From the NCBI GenBank assembly GCA_019454045.1, contig SKCR01038878.1:62001-126000 (forward strand): a stretch of 64,000 bases of DNA, given 5' to 3'. The position numbers and the translations under genes were made by a program. The DNA comes from Zanthoxylum bungeanum (taxonomy: Eukaryota > Streptophyta > Magnoliopsida > Sapindales > Rutaceae). Shown here piece by piece: positions 21,422 to 33,685 of this stretch (the stretch's first letter is position 1; each line of letters starts with the position of its first letter). Under the pieces are notes generated by a model, which ran no database searches, was not told the origin of the DNA, and was given only the letters and a program-made list of their open reading frames with translations.

Positions 21422-21684
21422 AGTCTCTTATGGGAACACACCTGAAATGTTTGGGAAAATTATCAGGTTTAATGCTGGAAGGGAAAGAAACCCCAGAAGA
21501 TATCACATATGTCTGGCCAGACATCTCCATCAAATTCGATCGGCCGGACATGCGTCGGGTTTCCAATTTTATAGAAGGATTCGATCTATTTCTTTCTTAG
21601 CCAATTTCCATAAAATCTTATTTTCTTTCTTAACCGATTTCCTGAACAGATGGATCTTATCCTTATTAACCAAACCCTACATAT

Positions 21685-21692
21685 TATAAAAG
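21685..21692 (+). promoter_or_regulatory. TATA box in LTR-C
   Basis: TATAAAAG followed by GGGATCAAAGCACACAG. Its position and strand agree with a plus-oriented LTR whose U3 starts at 1915. Confidence 0.5.
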
Positions 21693-21833
21693 GGGATCAA
21701 AGCACACAGAAATAGGGATTTGACTGGATTCAATTCTTTTAGAACTGAAAAAACCAAGAACACATTAATATATTTTCCTTCTCCAGTAATACCTAGCAGC
21801 AAAACCAAACCTCCAGAGGTGTTCTCAGAGCCG

Positions 21834-21838
21834 AGTTA
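21834..21838. repeat. Target-site duplication AGTTA of Copia B
   Basis: AGTTA at 21834-21838 and at 33681-33685, directly outside the LTRs of Copia B. Confidence 0.92.
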
Positions 21839-23804
21839 TGTTGGGATTTATGTCCTAGAGCTTCATGTATTGTAAACGGAATTGATTTTTGTAATAATAA
21901 TAAATGCATTATTCATTTTATCAAAGTTGTTTGATTTATATCGCATATTGTCCAATTATCTTGTTTACCTTGATTATTCTTGTACCTTTAGACTTAGTGT
22001 ATGCGTGATGCACAAGAGGATTTAAGTCTAAAGTTAGTAATCTAAATAGTCCATAGAGAGCGAACAAGGAGGGTACTTTGTTTATGGTTTATCTATAATT
22101 GCGGTTCATTCCATACTTGTATGACGATCTTGATACGGGATCGTTCATGTAGTGACATGGGAATGGACAACCTTGTATGATAAGATCATATAGGACTGGA
22201 CTCAGATAAATACGAATTTCTTTTAATATCAGTTAACCAAAGAAATTCATTTTATCTAATAGATGGTCATATATGGATTCGATCTTAATAATGAGTGTAT
22301 ACGAACTCCTGCATGACAGGCTATGTCCTTTGATTTACTATGGTGAGGTTGGTGTTGCATTCCCAGCCAATAACTACGTATTTTAGGGATGGTTTGGTAT
22401 GTAGCTGGGAACGTTTTACATAGATATGGAATTCACTCATTCTTACGAGAAGCAGATGAATATCTCTTTTAAGAGTTGATTCTGGACTTGAACAATTTGA
22501 GCGCTCAACTTTTCTATTACGAATAGAAATATTTTATATTCATAATTGTTATGAATTAATTGTTCATTATAGAATCAATGGTGCTTAAGAGACAAAATAT
22601 TTAGAGGGGTTTAACGGACTTATGACCGGCTCTATTATGAGATATTCGTGAAGGGCTATATCCATATGTAATGACTATATCGATGGACACCGAAAATATC
22701 GGTTTATTTACTTAATCCATCTACGGTAATGGAGTTCAACTTCGAATTTTTAGTGGAATAACGCGGAGTTAATAATTCGTAATATTTGATTAAAGAGTTT
22801 AATTAATATTTCGGAATTATTGGAGCTCGGAACCGTAGGTCCATTTGGTTCGTGCTAGCTCGATTAACTGTAGCAAACCTAATATAATTAGATTGTCTAA
22901 TTATATGCTCAAATTATATTTATTATATATTATTAATAAGATTAATAATATTTATTGTCACAAATGAAAACTATGTTAAATTAGTTTAACTTAATGTTTT
23001 CTAGAATTCTTTGATTATGAGATAATCAAGTCTTGATTATGAGATAATCAAGTTAGTAATAATTATGAGATAATACTACAACATAATTGAAGGTAAATAA
23101 ATCATTATTAATATATTGATTTTTATTTACCATTGGAGACAAAGCCATATGGCTTACCATGTCATCCAAACAATTATGTCTATTAGGTGGTTTGAATACA
23201 ATTAATAGATTTGTCATTAGCTAATGCATTTTATGCTTTGGTATGTCCTCCACATTTATGTGTTTGCCATTGAAAGAAAGCATTGAATTCTTAATTACAA
23301 AGCCATTGTCTTTAGCTTAACATTTCTTATGCTTTGGTATGACATTCACATTTTTGTGTTGGCCATTGCAAGAAAGCATTAGATGCTTAATGACAAGGTT
23401 AGTTGGCTTGTGTAAGAGAATATAATCTCTACCATTTCTCTCACTTCCTAAGGTTACACTTTGCATTCATTCACACAATTGTTGTGAGAAAAGATTTGAG
23501 AGAAAATAGAGAGAGTTATAGCATTCACAAGAGTTGTGAAATTCCTAAAGCCAAACACCATTGTGACATCTTAAATCTCTAAATAGTTTAGAGGTTTAAT
23601 CTCTGTGAGTGAAGCCCACACTTCGGTTTGTTGGTTTCGAGTCATAGTTCGAAAGATCGAGTGGTTGATCCAAGTGTGGACACCAAATGATTGATCTTGG
23701 CTACTACAACAAAGGGAGAAGGCAAAGAAAATTTTGAAGATCCATACCGGACCCAGTGCCACCACAAGTAACTTCTACCGTGCTAAGGAAAGTCGTTTCC
23801 TACA
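21839..23804 (+). repeat. Copia B 5' LTR (1966 bp)
   Basis: Termini are TGTTGGGATT...TTTCCTACA. It pairs with 31705-33680. It contains a short direct repeat TTGATTATGAGATAATCAAG near 23010-23050 and two GCTTTGGTATG-(T/A)C-rich repeats at 23230-23400. No gene is seen. Confidence 0.93.
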
Positions 23805-25739
23805 ATTGGCATCAAGCTTAAGGTTGAAAAGTTTTCTTAACCCTTTTTCTTTTAAGTTTTAGTTTTAATAATTTTTATTAGATATAAATTATTAATATGC
23901 ATGTTGTGATGAGTAGGCACAATTAGATTCATGAGATGAATGGTTTTTAATGTTCATGTGATGATGTTTACTTTGATTCATGTGATGAATGTATTGAGTT
24001 GATCGTTAATTTTTCCGGCTCTTATTTTTAGTATTGGAGATGTAAGACCATAAGGTCATATTCTTTCAAGTGTTGTAAGTTCATTTCCTTTGTAATAAGT
24101 CCATTTTGTAACTCAATTTTTAACTTGGAGGAGCCCATGCCGCGAAGGACTCATTACGAACCTATTCTGCAAAGAACTCAACAACATACCATGGAGCAAG
24201 ATTTGAAGACCAAGGGATGCCTTGGATTTATTGTACTAATTAGATTAGTATTTTTTAAAAAAAACAAATAAGAGCACGGTTAGCACAATTTATGTATGTA
24301 TGTGAAACTACATTCCGTTACGCGTCAGTAGAAAAAAAACGGGGACCAAAACGGACTCCGGAAGCTCCAGAACGGAGTAAATAAAGTACCAGTGTTTTGA
24401 CACCAGACCGATAGCGTTCGAAAGCCAGTCAAACGCAACTCAAACGTTTTGCTACTGCCTGGAAAATGTTCGAACGCCAAGAGAACGCTACACGAACGTT
24501 TTCAGCCCAGACCTGGGCATATATATGTTTTAAATTGTTTATTAACATGTCATATAGCCTAGGGTGCATACTATTGCATTTTCACATGCCATAACATGTA
24601 GACATGCATGATATTCTAGTTATAAATTAATATTTTATGTAAATTTAAAAGTTAATTTAGAATATAAGATGCATGTAAACGAATTAATAAGATTAATTGG
24701 TTTAAAGTTTTAAAAATTAGGAATTCAAGTTTAAGTACAAATGGACATTATGAGTACATTATTTTCCTTGGTATATCGGATGGAAACCCGGATATAAATT
24801 CCATAGCCACTTCCGAATGGACGGTAATTTGGTTTGCACTCTGGATACAATTCCATGTACTTTGGAGTAAATAACTTACTTTTATCTATTAAATGGTTTA
24901 ATGACATATAGTCCATTAGTTAAATTCTAAAATTTTAAAACCTATAAGTGAACTAATATTTTAATTGTTAAAATTAATTAGATCACTTAAGAAAACTTGA
25001 TTAAATTAGTTTAATTAAGTTAATGATTAGTAGAGACTAATAAGTATTAGTGAATAAAATTTTAAGTGTTAAAATTAGTTAGATCACTAATAATCCACTA
25101 GTATTAATAAATATATGTTTTAGCCGAGCATAATCTTAATACATTACAAACTAGTGTGATAGAAACCTTAAACTTCAAAATAGTGAGTGGGAGAGGGGTA
25201 TGCCACAATATATCCCGCGATCTCCATTGTTATCCAAAAACGTGAGATTCAATAGGCGCCTCGAGACGGCTTTGCTTTCGTCCCCCTACGGATGGTGTCC
25301 TTTTTGGGTTAATATCAGGTTTGGATTTCGAAAGGATAGGGACTCTAGATGTATCTGGTGATTTGACCTACCCTACGGCGGCACTTCACTAGTTAAGTCC
25401 AAGGGTTCCGAAATAATGGGTCACACTCACAAAGGAATGATTAAGTTGTTAATCAAAGCTTCCTTGATCAAAATAACGGTAGTTGATTAATATAGGAATA
25501 AGAGTTATTTCAGATATATTAATCAATTGAGAATGTCTCAATCTATCATGCGAATACTTGACCTACCCTACGGCGGTACTTATTTGTGGGATGATAGATA
25601 ATCGTGGCATAGTAATTCTTTTAGGTTTCTAATTCATTATACATTGATCATGCATCATGTTTAATTTTATGCCTAAATGTTTGACAATTTTAATATGCGA
25701 CGAATGAATATTGAATGCGCGTTTATTAATTTTTCAGCC
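23805..25739 (+). other. Copia B leader (5' untranslated region)
   Basis: About 1.9 kb without a supported gene. 24340-24520 carries TTCGAACGCC and CGAACGCTACACGAACG phrases also present at 1020-1110. 24745-24890 carries the conserved box also found at 33800-33920 and 46640-46760. The motif TTGACCTACCCTACGGCGG recurs at about 25365 and 25557. The leader ends in a T-rich stretch plus TTTTTCAG just before the gag ATG, which would serve as a 3' splice site if the leader has an intron. That last point is inference. Confidence 0.65.
23807..23819 (+). other. Primer-binding site of Copia B
   Basis: TGGCATCAAGCTT two bases after the LTR end is a relaxed match to TGGTATCAGAGC (initiator Met-tRNA). 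Confidence 0.7.
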
Positions 25740-26912
25740 ATGGCATCTGCAATAATCTCCATTATCAAACAAAAAAAAATTAACCAGGGATAATTATGTT
25801 AAATGGAAAAGTGACATGAATGCTATCTTGGTCTGTGAATACCTTAAATTTGTCCTAATGGAGGAATGTCCTCATGAGCCAGCACCTAATGCTGGTAGAG
25901 CTGCACGTAATGCCTATAATAATTGGATTAAAGCTGATGAGAAAGCCCATAGCTATTTGATAGCATCCATGTCTGAGGTTCTTGCTGCACAGCATGAGCC
26001 TATGGCGACAGCATCATTGATTATGCAGTCATTACATAACATGTTTGGGCAACCTCAGACCGGCAACAACATGAGGCAATTGCCTCTGTATCGACCGCTA
26101 GAATGAAGGAAGGCACATCAGTCCGAGACCATATGTTAAGGATGATGGCTCATCTTAATATGGCTGAAAACCATGGTGCACATATTAATGTGCAAAGCCA
26201 GGTGACAATGATCATGGAAACCCTTCCGAAGAGTTTCCTGCAGTTTAAGAGCAACTGTTCTATGAACAAGTTGGCTTTCACATTGACTGAACTGATGAAT
26301 GAGCTCACCAATTACGAGTCCATTATGAACGGTCCTCGTAGGCCCAATGCCGAGGCAAATGTTGCCGAATCTTCTAAATCTGCAAATAAGAAGAAGAAGA
26401 AAGGCAATTGGAAGGCAAAGGAAAAAATAATGAAAAAGAAGAACAACAAATGCTCCAAAAGAACCAATGCCAAAGGAAAATGTTTCCATTGTGAACAACA
26501 AGGGCATTGGAAAAGGAATTGTCCTAAATACCTTGCAGAGCTTAAAGAGAAGAAGAATACATGTAGATATGATTTACTTGTCATTGAGTCTCTTTTGGTG
26601 GAGGATGATAAATCCATATGGATTGTTGATTCTGGTGCCACTAACCATGTTTGTTGTTCTTTGCAGCTACTTGATTCATGTAGGGACCTTACTGAAGGTA
26701 GCTTTACCATGAGAGTTGGGAAAGGGGATTCTTTTTCAGTAAGAGCAGTGGGAGTTTCAAATTTGAATTTTAATAAAAGTTATTTATGTTTGAATGGTGT
26801 GCTATATATTCCTTGTTTTCACAAGAATTTGATTTTTGTAACAAAACTTATGGAATGTGGTTTTTCTATTTCGTTTAATAATAAGTCAGTTATTATTAGT
26901 AGAATGGATTAA
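25740..26912 (+). pseudogene. Copia B gag and aspartic protease
   Basis: The start is the ATG at 25740 (MASAIISIIK), followed by a frameshift near 25788. The gag body continues in 25816-26106 (NAILVCEYLKFVLMEECP), shifts near 26065, and goes on to 26912. The C-terminal piece has a CCHC zinc knuckle at its residues 127-140 (CFHCEQQGHWKRNC), preceded by a lysine-rich stretch. The protease active site DSGA is at residues 176-179 in IWIVDSGATNHV. The frame stops at 26910 within the protease to integrase linker. Gag packages the RNA and the protease cuts the polyprotein. Confidence 0.9.
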
Positions 26913-27909
26913 ATATATGCCCGGGAAACTTTGAAAATAATCTATATGTATTAAGGCCGTTAATGCATGAATCACTGCTTAATACTGAAATGTTTAAGAT
27001 TGAAAGATCTAAAGCTAAACGGCAAAAGATTTCTCATGATGATACCTATTTATGGCACCTTAGACTTGATCACATTAACCTTGACCGGATAGATAGACTA
27101 ATTAAGAATGAAGTTTTAAATCAGTTAAAACTTGGTACTTTACCTGTCTGTGAATCCTGTCTAGAAGGCAAAATGACCAAGAGACCTTTTACTGGAAAAT
27201 GGATAAGAACCAAAGAAACTCTTGAGTTAATACATTCGGATGTTTGCGAACCGATGAATGTAAAAGCCCGAGGTGGTTCTGAATACTTCGTCACTTTCAT
27301 TGACGATTATTCCAGATATGGGTATGTTTACCTAATGCAGCACAAGTCAGATACATTTGAAAAGTTCAAAGAGTATCGTGCTGAGGTTGAGAACCAGTTA
27401 GGTAAAAGCATCAAAATTCTACGATAAGATCATGGAGGAGAATACCTTGATAGAGATTTCGAGGAATTCTTAGTTGAGCATGGAATTGTTTCACAGCTCA
27501 CAGCACCTGGAACACCACAACAAAATGGTATTGCAGAAAGGAGAAATCGAACCCTTCTAGACATGATAAGATCAATGTTTAGTTATAGCAATCTACCTAG
27601 TTTATTCTGGGGGTATGCATTGGAAACTGCAATGTATATCCTGAATGTAGTTCCTTCTAAGTATGTTTCTAAGACTCCCTTAGAGTTGTGGAATGGTCGT
27701 AAAGCTAGTTTGTGACATTTCCGCATATGGGGGGTGTCCGGCACATGTGCTAAAGAACAAGACTACGAAGTTGGAACCACATTCACATGTGTGCCTATTT
27801 GTAGGCTATCCTAAGGAAACTAGGGGTGGATTCTTTTATAGTCCAGAAGATAATAAATTATTTGTGTCGACAAATGCTACATTTCTTGAGGAGGACTATA
27901 TGAGATAGT
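26913..27909 (+). pseudogene. Copia B integrase
   Basis: 26963-27427 has the GAG-pre-integrase region (LWHLRLDHIN, CESCLEGKMTKRPF) and the start of the catalytic core (IHSDVCEPM, FVTFIDDYSRYGYVYLM). A TAA stands at 27425-27427 where related elements have a Ser codon. The frame then reads on through APGTPQQNGIAERRNRTLLD (catalytic Glu) to 27710, with a TGA at about 27713 and an extra G in a run near 27730 shifting the frame. 27693-27908 continues with CPAHVL and VCLFVGYPKETRGG. A TAG at 27907 ends this piece. Confidence 0.9.
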
Positions 27910-28888
27910 TCAAACCTCGAAGTAAAGTGTTACTTGAGGAGTTACTTGCTGGTATGACCAGTACACCATTGTCAAATGTTGACAAAGACATAACACCTTC
28001 TACATCTGAAAGTCAGATGCAAGTTTATCAGGATACCATACCACCTAGACGTAGTGGGAGGGTTGTAAGACAACCTGAACGCTATCTAGGAAATGGTGAG
28101 GTGCAAGTTGTTGCATCTTGTGATGGTATGGATGATCCATTGACCTATCGTAGTGCAATGGATGATACTGATAAAGAAGAATGGCTCAAAGCCATGAACC
28201 TTGAGATGGAGTCCATGTACTCTAACTCAGTATGGGAACTTGTAGACCAACCTAATGGAGTAAAACCCATAGGTTGCAAGTGGATCTACAAGAGAAAAAG
28301 AGGAATAAATAGGAAAGTACAGACTTTCAAGGCTTGGCTAGTGGCAAAGGGTTATACCCAAAAAGAGGGAGTTGACTATGAAGAAACTTTCTCGCCAGTA
28401 GCCATGCTTAAATCCATCAGGATTCTTCTTTCTATTGCCGCATATTATGACTATGAGATTTGGCAAATGGATGTCAAGACTGCATTCTTGAATGGTAATC
28501 TTGATGAGAGTATCTATATGGTACAACCAGAAAGGTTCATTACCCAAGGTCAAGAGCAAAAAGATTGCAAGTTGCAAAGGTCCATTTATGGACTTAAGCA
28601 AGCATCTAGATCTTGGAACATAAGGTTTGATACTACGATCAAGTCTTATAACTTTGAACAGAACATTGATGAGCCTTGTGTTTACAAGCGCATCATTGAT
28701 GGGAATGTGGTTTTCATCTGTTATAGTTGATGATATTTGAATCATTGTGAATGATGTAAAGATATTATCAGACGTGAAAATCTGGCTAGCTAAACAATTC
28801 CAAATGAAATATTTGGGAGAGGCAAGTTATGTACTTGGGATTCAGATCATTCAGGATAGCAAGAAACAACTGTTAGCAATGTCTCAAG
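27910..28888 (+). pseudogene. Copia B reverse transcriptase, first part
   Basis: The open piece 27927-28730 reads WKAMNLEMESMYSN-type start, VKPIGCKWIYKRK, AKGYTQKEGVDYEETFSPVA, IWQMDVKTAFLNG and SIYGLKQASRSWN, the Copia polymerase signature. The YVDD box at about 28722-28740 has lost one base, which shifts the frame, and is followed by TGA. The thumb continues in 28747-28888 (FQMKYLGEASYVLGIQI). The gene is cut after SQ by the solo LTR at 28889 and resumes with ATYIDK at 30871. Confidence 0.92.
28884..28888. repeat. Target-site duplication TCAAG of the solo LTR
   Basis: TCAAG at 28884-28888 and at 30866-30870. Removing the LTR and one copy restores the coding sequence ...ATGTCTCAAG then CAACCTATATC. 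Confidence 0.92.
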
Positions 28889-30865
28889 TGTTAGACATTG
28901 TGTCCCATTGCGTCACTGTTTGTAAATGATATTGTATTATTGTACAAAATTAACTATGTAATAATGAAATTGCCTTTTGCCATTTTGTAAATATTATTTA
29001 CTTTGATATATAAATGGCGAAAGTCCATATGATTAGTACTGGATTGAGATGATATGAGACAGTATCAATCCATAAAGGTTTAATCATTAAATATCCCTAG
29101 CCGTAGTATTATCGAGACTGGACATCGATAATGCGGAATAGACTAGTATTGCGCTTGTGCACGTTGTGAGGGCACAACGGCATAGTTCTCATATATTTAA
29201 GTATTGGATACTTATGCAAGTGCGATAGGAGGTTGTGTTTTACCGATGGTACGGAAAACAGCTTCGCTCTGGATAGACCCCGCGGAATCCCATTGGTAGT
29301 ATGTCTAGGTGTCTATGGGAGGCCGCATCAGGGTAGGTGTATATGGTCTTAACCTGAGACTTACATCGCTAGTACTTGCGACAATCGGTAAACTTTGGTT
29401 TTGGTGGTTGGGGACCTTAACCGGTTCTGTGTACACCTCTTCTGGGTTTATCGAGAATCGTAGTGTACTGGATGTGATGTCAAGATGGAAGTATCGCTTC
29501 AGACATATGGAGGTGATGATCACGCAGGACACAGAACTAGTACTCTATAAAAGGTTGCAACCGTCGGGACAATATGACTAGGTCAGGATTGTCCGATTTA
29601 AAGAGACTAGTTGCTTGATGTCCGATATATGTTTCGTACGGGGCAGACACATCTCCAGCCCCAGGCCTAGCATGTGATCATCCGATACTGGATCGATGTA
29701 CGCAATACTACGGTATACTACGCTTGATATAGATCTTATATTCCTATAAGAATATTTCTGGAGAATTGGGTAGGCATGGCGCTTTGCTAGAAGCCAACCT
29801 TGTCTTGTGAATCGGTAAGAACGTAGTACGAGGTACGTGCGTGTTCGGATTATCCGACGACCGTATTTACTGCCAACATATCCGGAGATCTCTTGGGTCG
29901 CTTCCTGAAGATTCACCTATGATATTTGATTCGAACTTAATTAATCTTGGATTAATTGCGGAGAAACTTTATCTCGGATAAAGTGCCTTATTTAGAGAGA
30001 GAGAACGATTAATTTGGAATTAATCAGTAAAATTATTATATTCGATATAATAATTGAAATTCGATTTCGACGCGAAATTAAAATTAGATTTTAATTCGGG
30101 CATACGAGTTAATTTAGAATTAATTCGTTAGCGACGTAAATAATAATTTCGCTAGGCGCGATTATTTATTTAAATTCGATTTAATTAACTTCGCGACGCA
30201 AGTTCGGTATTTCGGAAATATCGAACCCGAACTCGTGAGTGCACGTGGGCCCGCTTTCATTTGGAAACGTGTGGGGCCCACATGACACATGTCATTATAT
30301 GTATTATTTTATTGATAATGCATTGCATGGTGATAGTGTATAATGCACTCAATTGTTATGCATGGAATTTGAGTGTTTGACACTCTAAGCCTTTGCATGG
30401 TTTGTGTCATAGATTTATTATTATTTAATGAATATTATGGCATAAATATAAATTGATTTTTGGTATCAAAAATCAAGTAGAAAAATCTCTCTTCTCTCTC
30501 TCACATTGCCGAAAACTGCATGCAGTTTTTGGGTCTTCATCTTCTTCATTTTGGTTGCCAAAAAGCTTGAAGATAGTGTGGTTGTTTGGAACATCTTCTC
30601 ACATGCAAGGCTAGCACCTTCAAGGGATCAAAAGAGGTGATAGGGAAACCATCATAGAGCAAGGAATTCACAAAGCTTGGAGCTTTCCACCTTCTTCTCC
30701 TCTTGGCCGAATCAATCAACACTTGGAGCTTCCATTTTGGTTTGATTTTCTTCATCAACAAAGCATTGTAAGTATGATTCCACCATACTTCAAAGTTAAA
30801 TATATATTCATTTATTGTATTTCAAATGCTTAATCTTTCCTTGGGACATATTATAGAAACCAACA
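28889..30865 (+). repeat. Solo LTR of Copia family A inside Copia B
   Basis: It begins TGTTAGACATTG and ends AAACCAACA, with a perfect TCAAG duplication. It is colinear with the family-A LTRs and includes the hairpin chain (about 29930-30220). No internal sequence is present, so the element recombined between its LTRs. The open frame at 29309-29581 sits at the same place as those at 8431, 34884 and 42761. Confidence 0.93.
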
Positions 30866-31690
30866 TCAAGCAACCTATATCGACAAGATTCTTGTGTGAT
30901 TTGGTATGTAGAATTCCAAGAAAGATAATTTACCTTTCAGGCATGGGATTCATTTGTCTAATGAATAGTCTCCTAAGACACCTCAAGGAATTGAGGAGAT
31001 GAGACATATACCATATGCTTCAGCAGTTGGAAGTCTTATGTATGCTATGTTATGCACGAGACCGGACATCTGTTTGCAGTGGGAGTAGTCAGTAGGTTTC
31101 AATCCAACCCAGGATTAGATCATTGGGTAGCGGTGAAACATATTCTCAAGTATCTTCGGAGAACGAGAAATTATATGCTTGTATATACAAGTCGTGATAT
31201 GATTCTGAGAGGATATACTGACTCTGATTTTCAGACGGATGTCGATTCTAGGAAATCAACATCTGGATCAGTGTTCACCCTAGGTGGTGGGGCTATAGTA
31301 TGGAGGAGCATTAAGCAATATTGTATTGCTAACTCCACCATGGCGGCTGAATATGTAGCAGCTTGTGAAGCAGCTAAGGAAGCAGTCTGGCTCCGTAAGT
31401 TCTTGGCAGATCTGGAGGTTGTTCCAGATATAGATAAACCACTCACACTTTATTGCGATAATAGTGGCGCAGTGGCGAACTCCAAAGAACCAATAAGCCA
31501 CAAGAGAGGTAAGCATATTGAGAGGAAATATCACCTCATCAGAGAGATAGTGCAGAGAGGAGATGTCGCTGTCACGCAGATTCCATTCGCAGACAACCTG
31601 GCTGATCCGTTTACAAAGACCTTATCGGCTAAAGTATTTGAAGGTCACCTAAATGGTTTAGAATTACATGACATGTCTCATTTGCTCTAG
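30866..31690 (+). pseudogene. Copia B reverse transcriptase end and RNase H
   Basis: It resumes the gene after the solo LTR: ATYIDKILV, NSKK, RHGIHLS and PYASAVGSLMYAM, with TGA, TAG and TAA stops between 30895 and 30965. From 31052 a clean frame of 212 codons covers RNase H: YTDSDF (first Asp), AAEYVAACEAAKEAVWLRKF (Glu), YCDNSGAVA (Asp), HKRGKHIERKYHLIRE and FADNLADPFTK. It ends at 31690, two bases before the polypurine tract, as usual for Copia. A small frameshift near 31060 breaks the join (CTRPDIC). Confidence 0.92.
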
Positions 31691-31691
31691 T

Positions 31692-31704
31692 CCAAGTGGG
31701 AGAT
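31692..31704 (+). other. Polypurine tract of Copia B
   Basis: CCAAGTGGGAGAT between the pol stop and the 3' LTR. Confidence 0.88.
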
Positions 31705-33680
31705 TGTTGGGATTTATGTCCTAGAGCTTCATGTATTGTAAACGGAATTGATTTTTGTAATAATAATAAATGCATTATTCATTTTATCAAAGTTGTTTGA
31801 TTTATATCGCATATTGTCCAATTGTCTTGTTTACCTTGATTACTCTTGTACCTTTAGACTTAGTGTATGTTTGATGCACAAGAGGATTTAAGTCTAAAGT
31901 TAGTAATCTAAATAGTCCATAGAGAGCAAACAAGGAGGGTACTTTGTTTGTGGTTTATCTATTACTGCGGTCCATTCTATACTTGTATGATGATCTTGAT
32001 CCGGGATCGTTCATGTAGTGACATGGGAATGGAGGCACCTTGTATGATAAGATAATATAGGACTGGACTCAGATAAATACAAATTTCTTTTAATATATGT
32101 TAACCAAAGAAATTCATTTTATCTAATAGATGGTCATATATGGATTCGATCTAATCCTGAGTGTATTACGAACTCCTGCATGACAGGCTATGTCCTTTGA
32201 TTTACTATGGTGAGGTTGGTGTTGCATTCCCGACCAATAACTACGTATTTTGGGGATATGGTTTGGTATGTAGCTGGGAATGTTTTACATAGATATGGAA
32301 TTCACTCATTCTTACGAGAAGCAGATGAATATCTCTTTTAAGAGTTGATTCGGGACTTGAACAATTTGAGCGCTCAACTTTTCTATTACGAATAGAAACT
32401 ATTTTATATTCATAATTGTTATGAATTAATTGTTCATTATAGAATCAATGGTGCTTAAGAGACAAAATATTTAGAGGGGTTTAACGGACTTATGACCCGG
32501 CTCTATTTATGAGATATTCGTGAAGGGCTATATCCATATGTAATGACTATATCGATGGACACCGAAAATGTACAGTTTACTTAATCCATCTACGGTAACG
32601 GGAGTTCAACTTCGAGTTTTTAGTGGAATAAAGCGGAGTTAATAATTCGTAATATTTGATTAAAGAGTTTAATTAATATTTCGGAATTATTGGAGCTCGG
32701 AACCGTAGGTCCATTTGGTCTCAGTGCTAGCTCGATTAACTGTAGCAAACCTAATATAATTAGATTGTCTAATTATATGCTCAAATTATATTTATTTATA
32801 TATTATTAATAAGATTAATAATATTTATTGTCACAAATGAAAACTATGTTAAATTAGTTTAACTTAATGTTTTCTAGAATTCTTTGATTATGAGATAATC
32901 AAGTCTTGATTATGAGATAATCAAGTTAGTAATAATTATGAGATAATTACTACAAGATGATTGAAGGTAAATAAATCATTATTAATATATTGATTTTTAT
33001 TTACCATTGGAGACAAAGCTATATGCCTTACCATGTCATCCAAGCAATTATGTCTGTTAGGTGGTTTGAATACACCTAATAGATTTGTCATTAGCTAATG
33101 CATTTTATGATTTGGTATGGCCTCCACATTTATGTGTTTGCCATTGAAAGAAAGCATTGAATGCTTAACGACAAAGCCATTGTCTTTAGCTTAACATTTC
33201 TTATGCTTTGGTATGACATTCACATTTTTGTGTTGGCCATTGCAAGAAAGCATTAGATGCTTAATGACAAGGTTAGTTGGCTTGTGTAAGAGAATATAAT
33301 CTCTACCATTTCTCTCACTTCCTAAGGTTAACACTTTGCATTCATTCACACAATTGTTGTGAGAAAAGATTTGAGAGAAAATAGAGAGAGTTATAGCATT
33401 CACAAGTGTTGTGAAATTCCTAAAGCCAAACACCATTGTGACATCTTAAATCTCTAAATAGTTTAGAGGTTTAATCTTTGTGAGTGAAGCCCACACTTCG
33501 GTTTGTTGGTTTCGAGTCATAGTTCCGAAGATCGAGTGGTTGATCCAAGTATTGGACACCAAAGGATTGATCTTGGCTACTACAACAAAGAGAGAAGACA
33601 AAGAAAATTTTGAAGATCCATACTAGACCCGGTGCTACCACAAGCAACTTCCGCCGTGCTAAGGAAAGTCGTTTCCTACA
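31705..33680 (+). repeat. Copia B 3' LTR (1976 bp)
   Basis: It pairs with 21839-23804 and differs only by scattered substitutions and small indels. It is followed by the AGTTA duplication. The open frames inside (33191, 33471) are not genes. Confidence 0.93.
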
Positions 33681-33685
33681 AGTTA

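Larger units (their letters stand above)
21427..21838 (+). repeat. LTR-C, part 2 of 3 (plus-strand Tat-type LTR)
   Basis: It continues LTR-C after the Athila insertion. The first bases (CTTATGGGAACACACC) correspond to the CGTATGGAGACAC block of the related LTRs. A plus-strand TATA box lies at 21685-21692. It is cut at 21838 by Copia B and continues at 33686. The open frames at 21388-21689 are not supported as genes. Confidence 0.65.
21839..33680 (+). mobile_element. Copia-superfamily retrotransposon B with a nested solo LTR
   Basis: LTRs at 21839-23804 and 31705-33680 are highly similar and begin TGTTGGGATTTATGTCC. The AGTTA duplication, a Met-tRNA-type primer site and a CCAAGTGGGAGAT polypurine tract are present. 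The interior is a leader of about 1.9 kb, gag-protease, integrase, reverse transcriptase and RNase H in Copia order. The reverse transcriptase is interrupted by a solo family-A LTR. Its own length without that insert is about 9.9 kb. The reading frame is far better kept than in family A but has several stops and shifts. The motifs are of the Tork/TAR/Angela type. I do not assign the lineage more closely. Confidence 0.93.

Noticed and set aside
26136..26710. Minus-strand frames of 123-132 codons
   Set aside because: Antisense of the lysine-rich part of Copia B gag; hydrophobic composition is a by-product.
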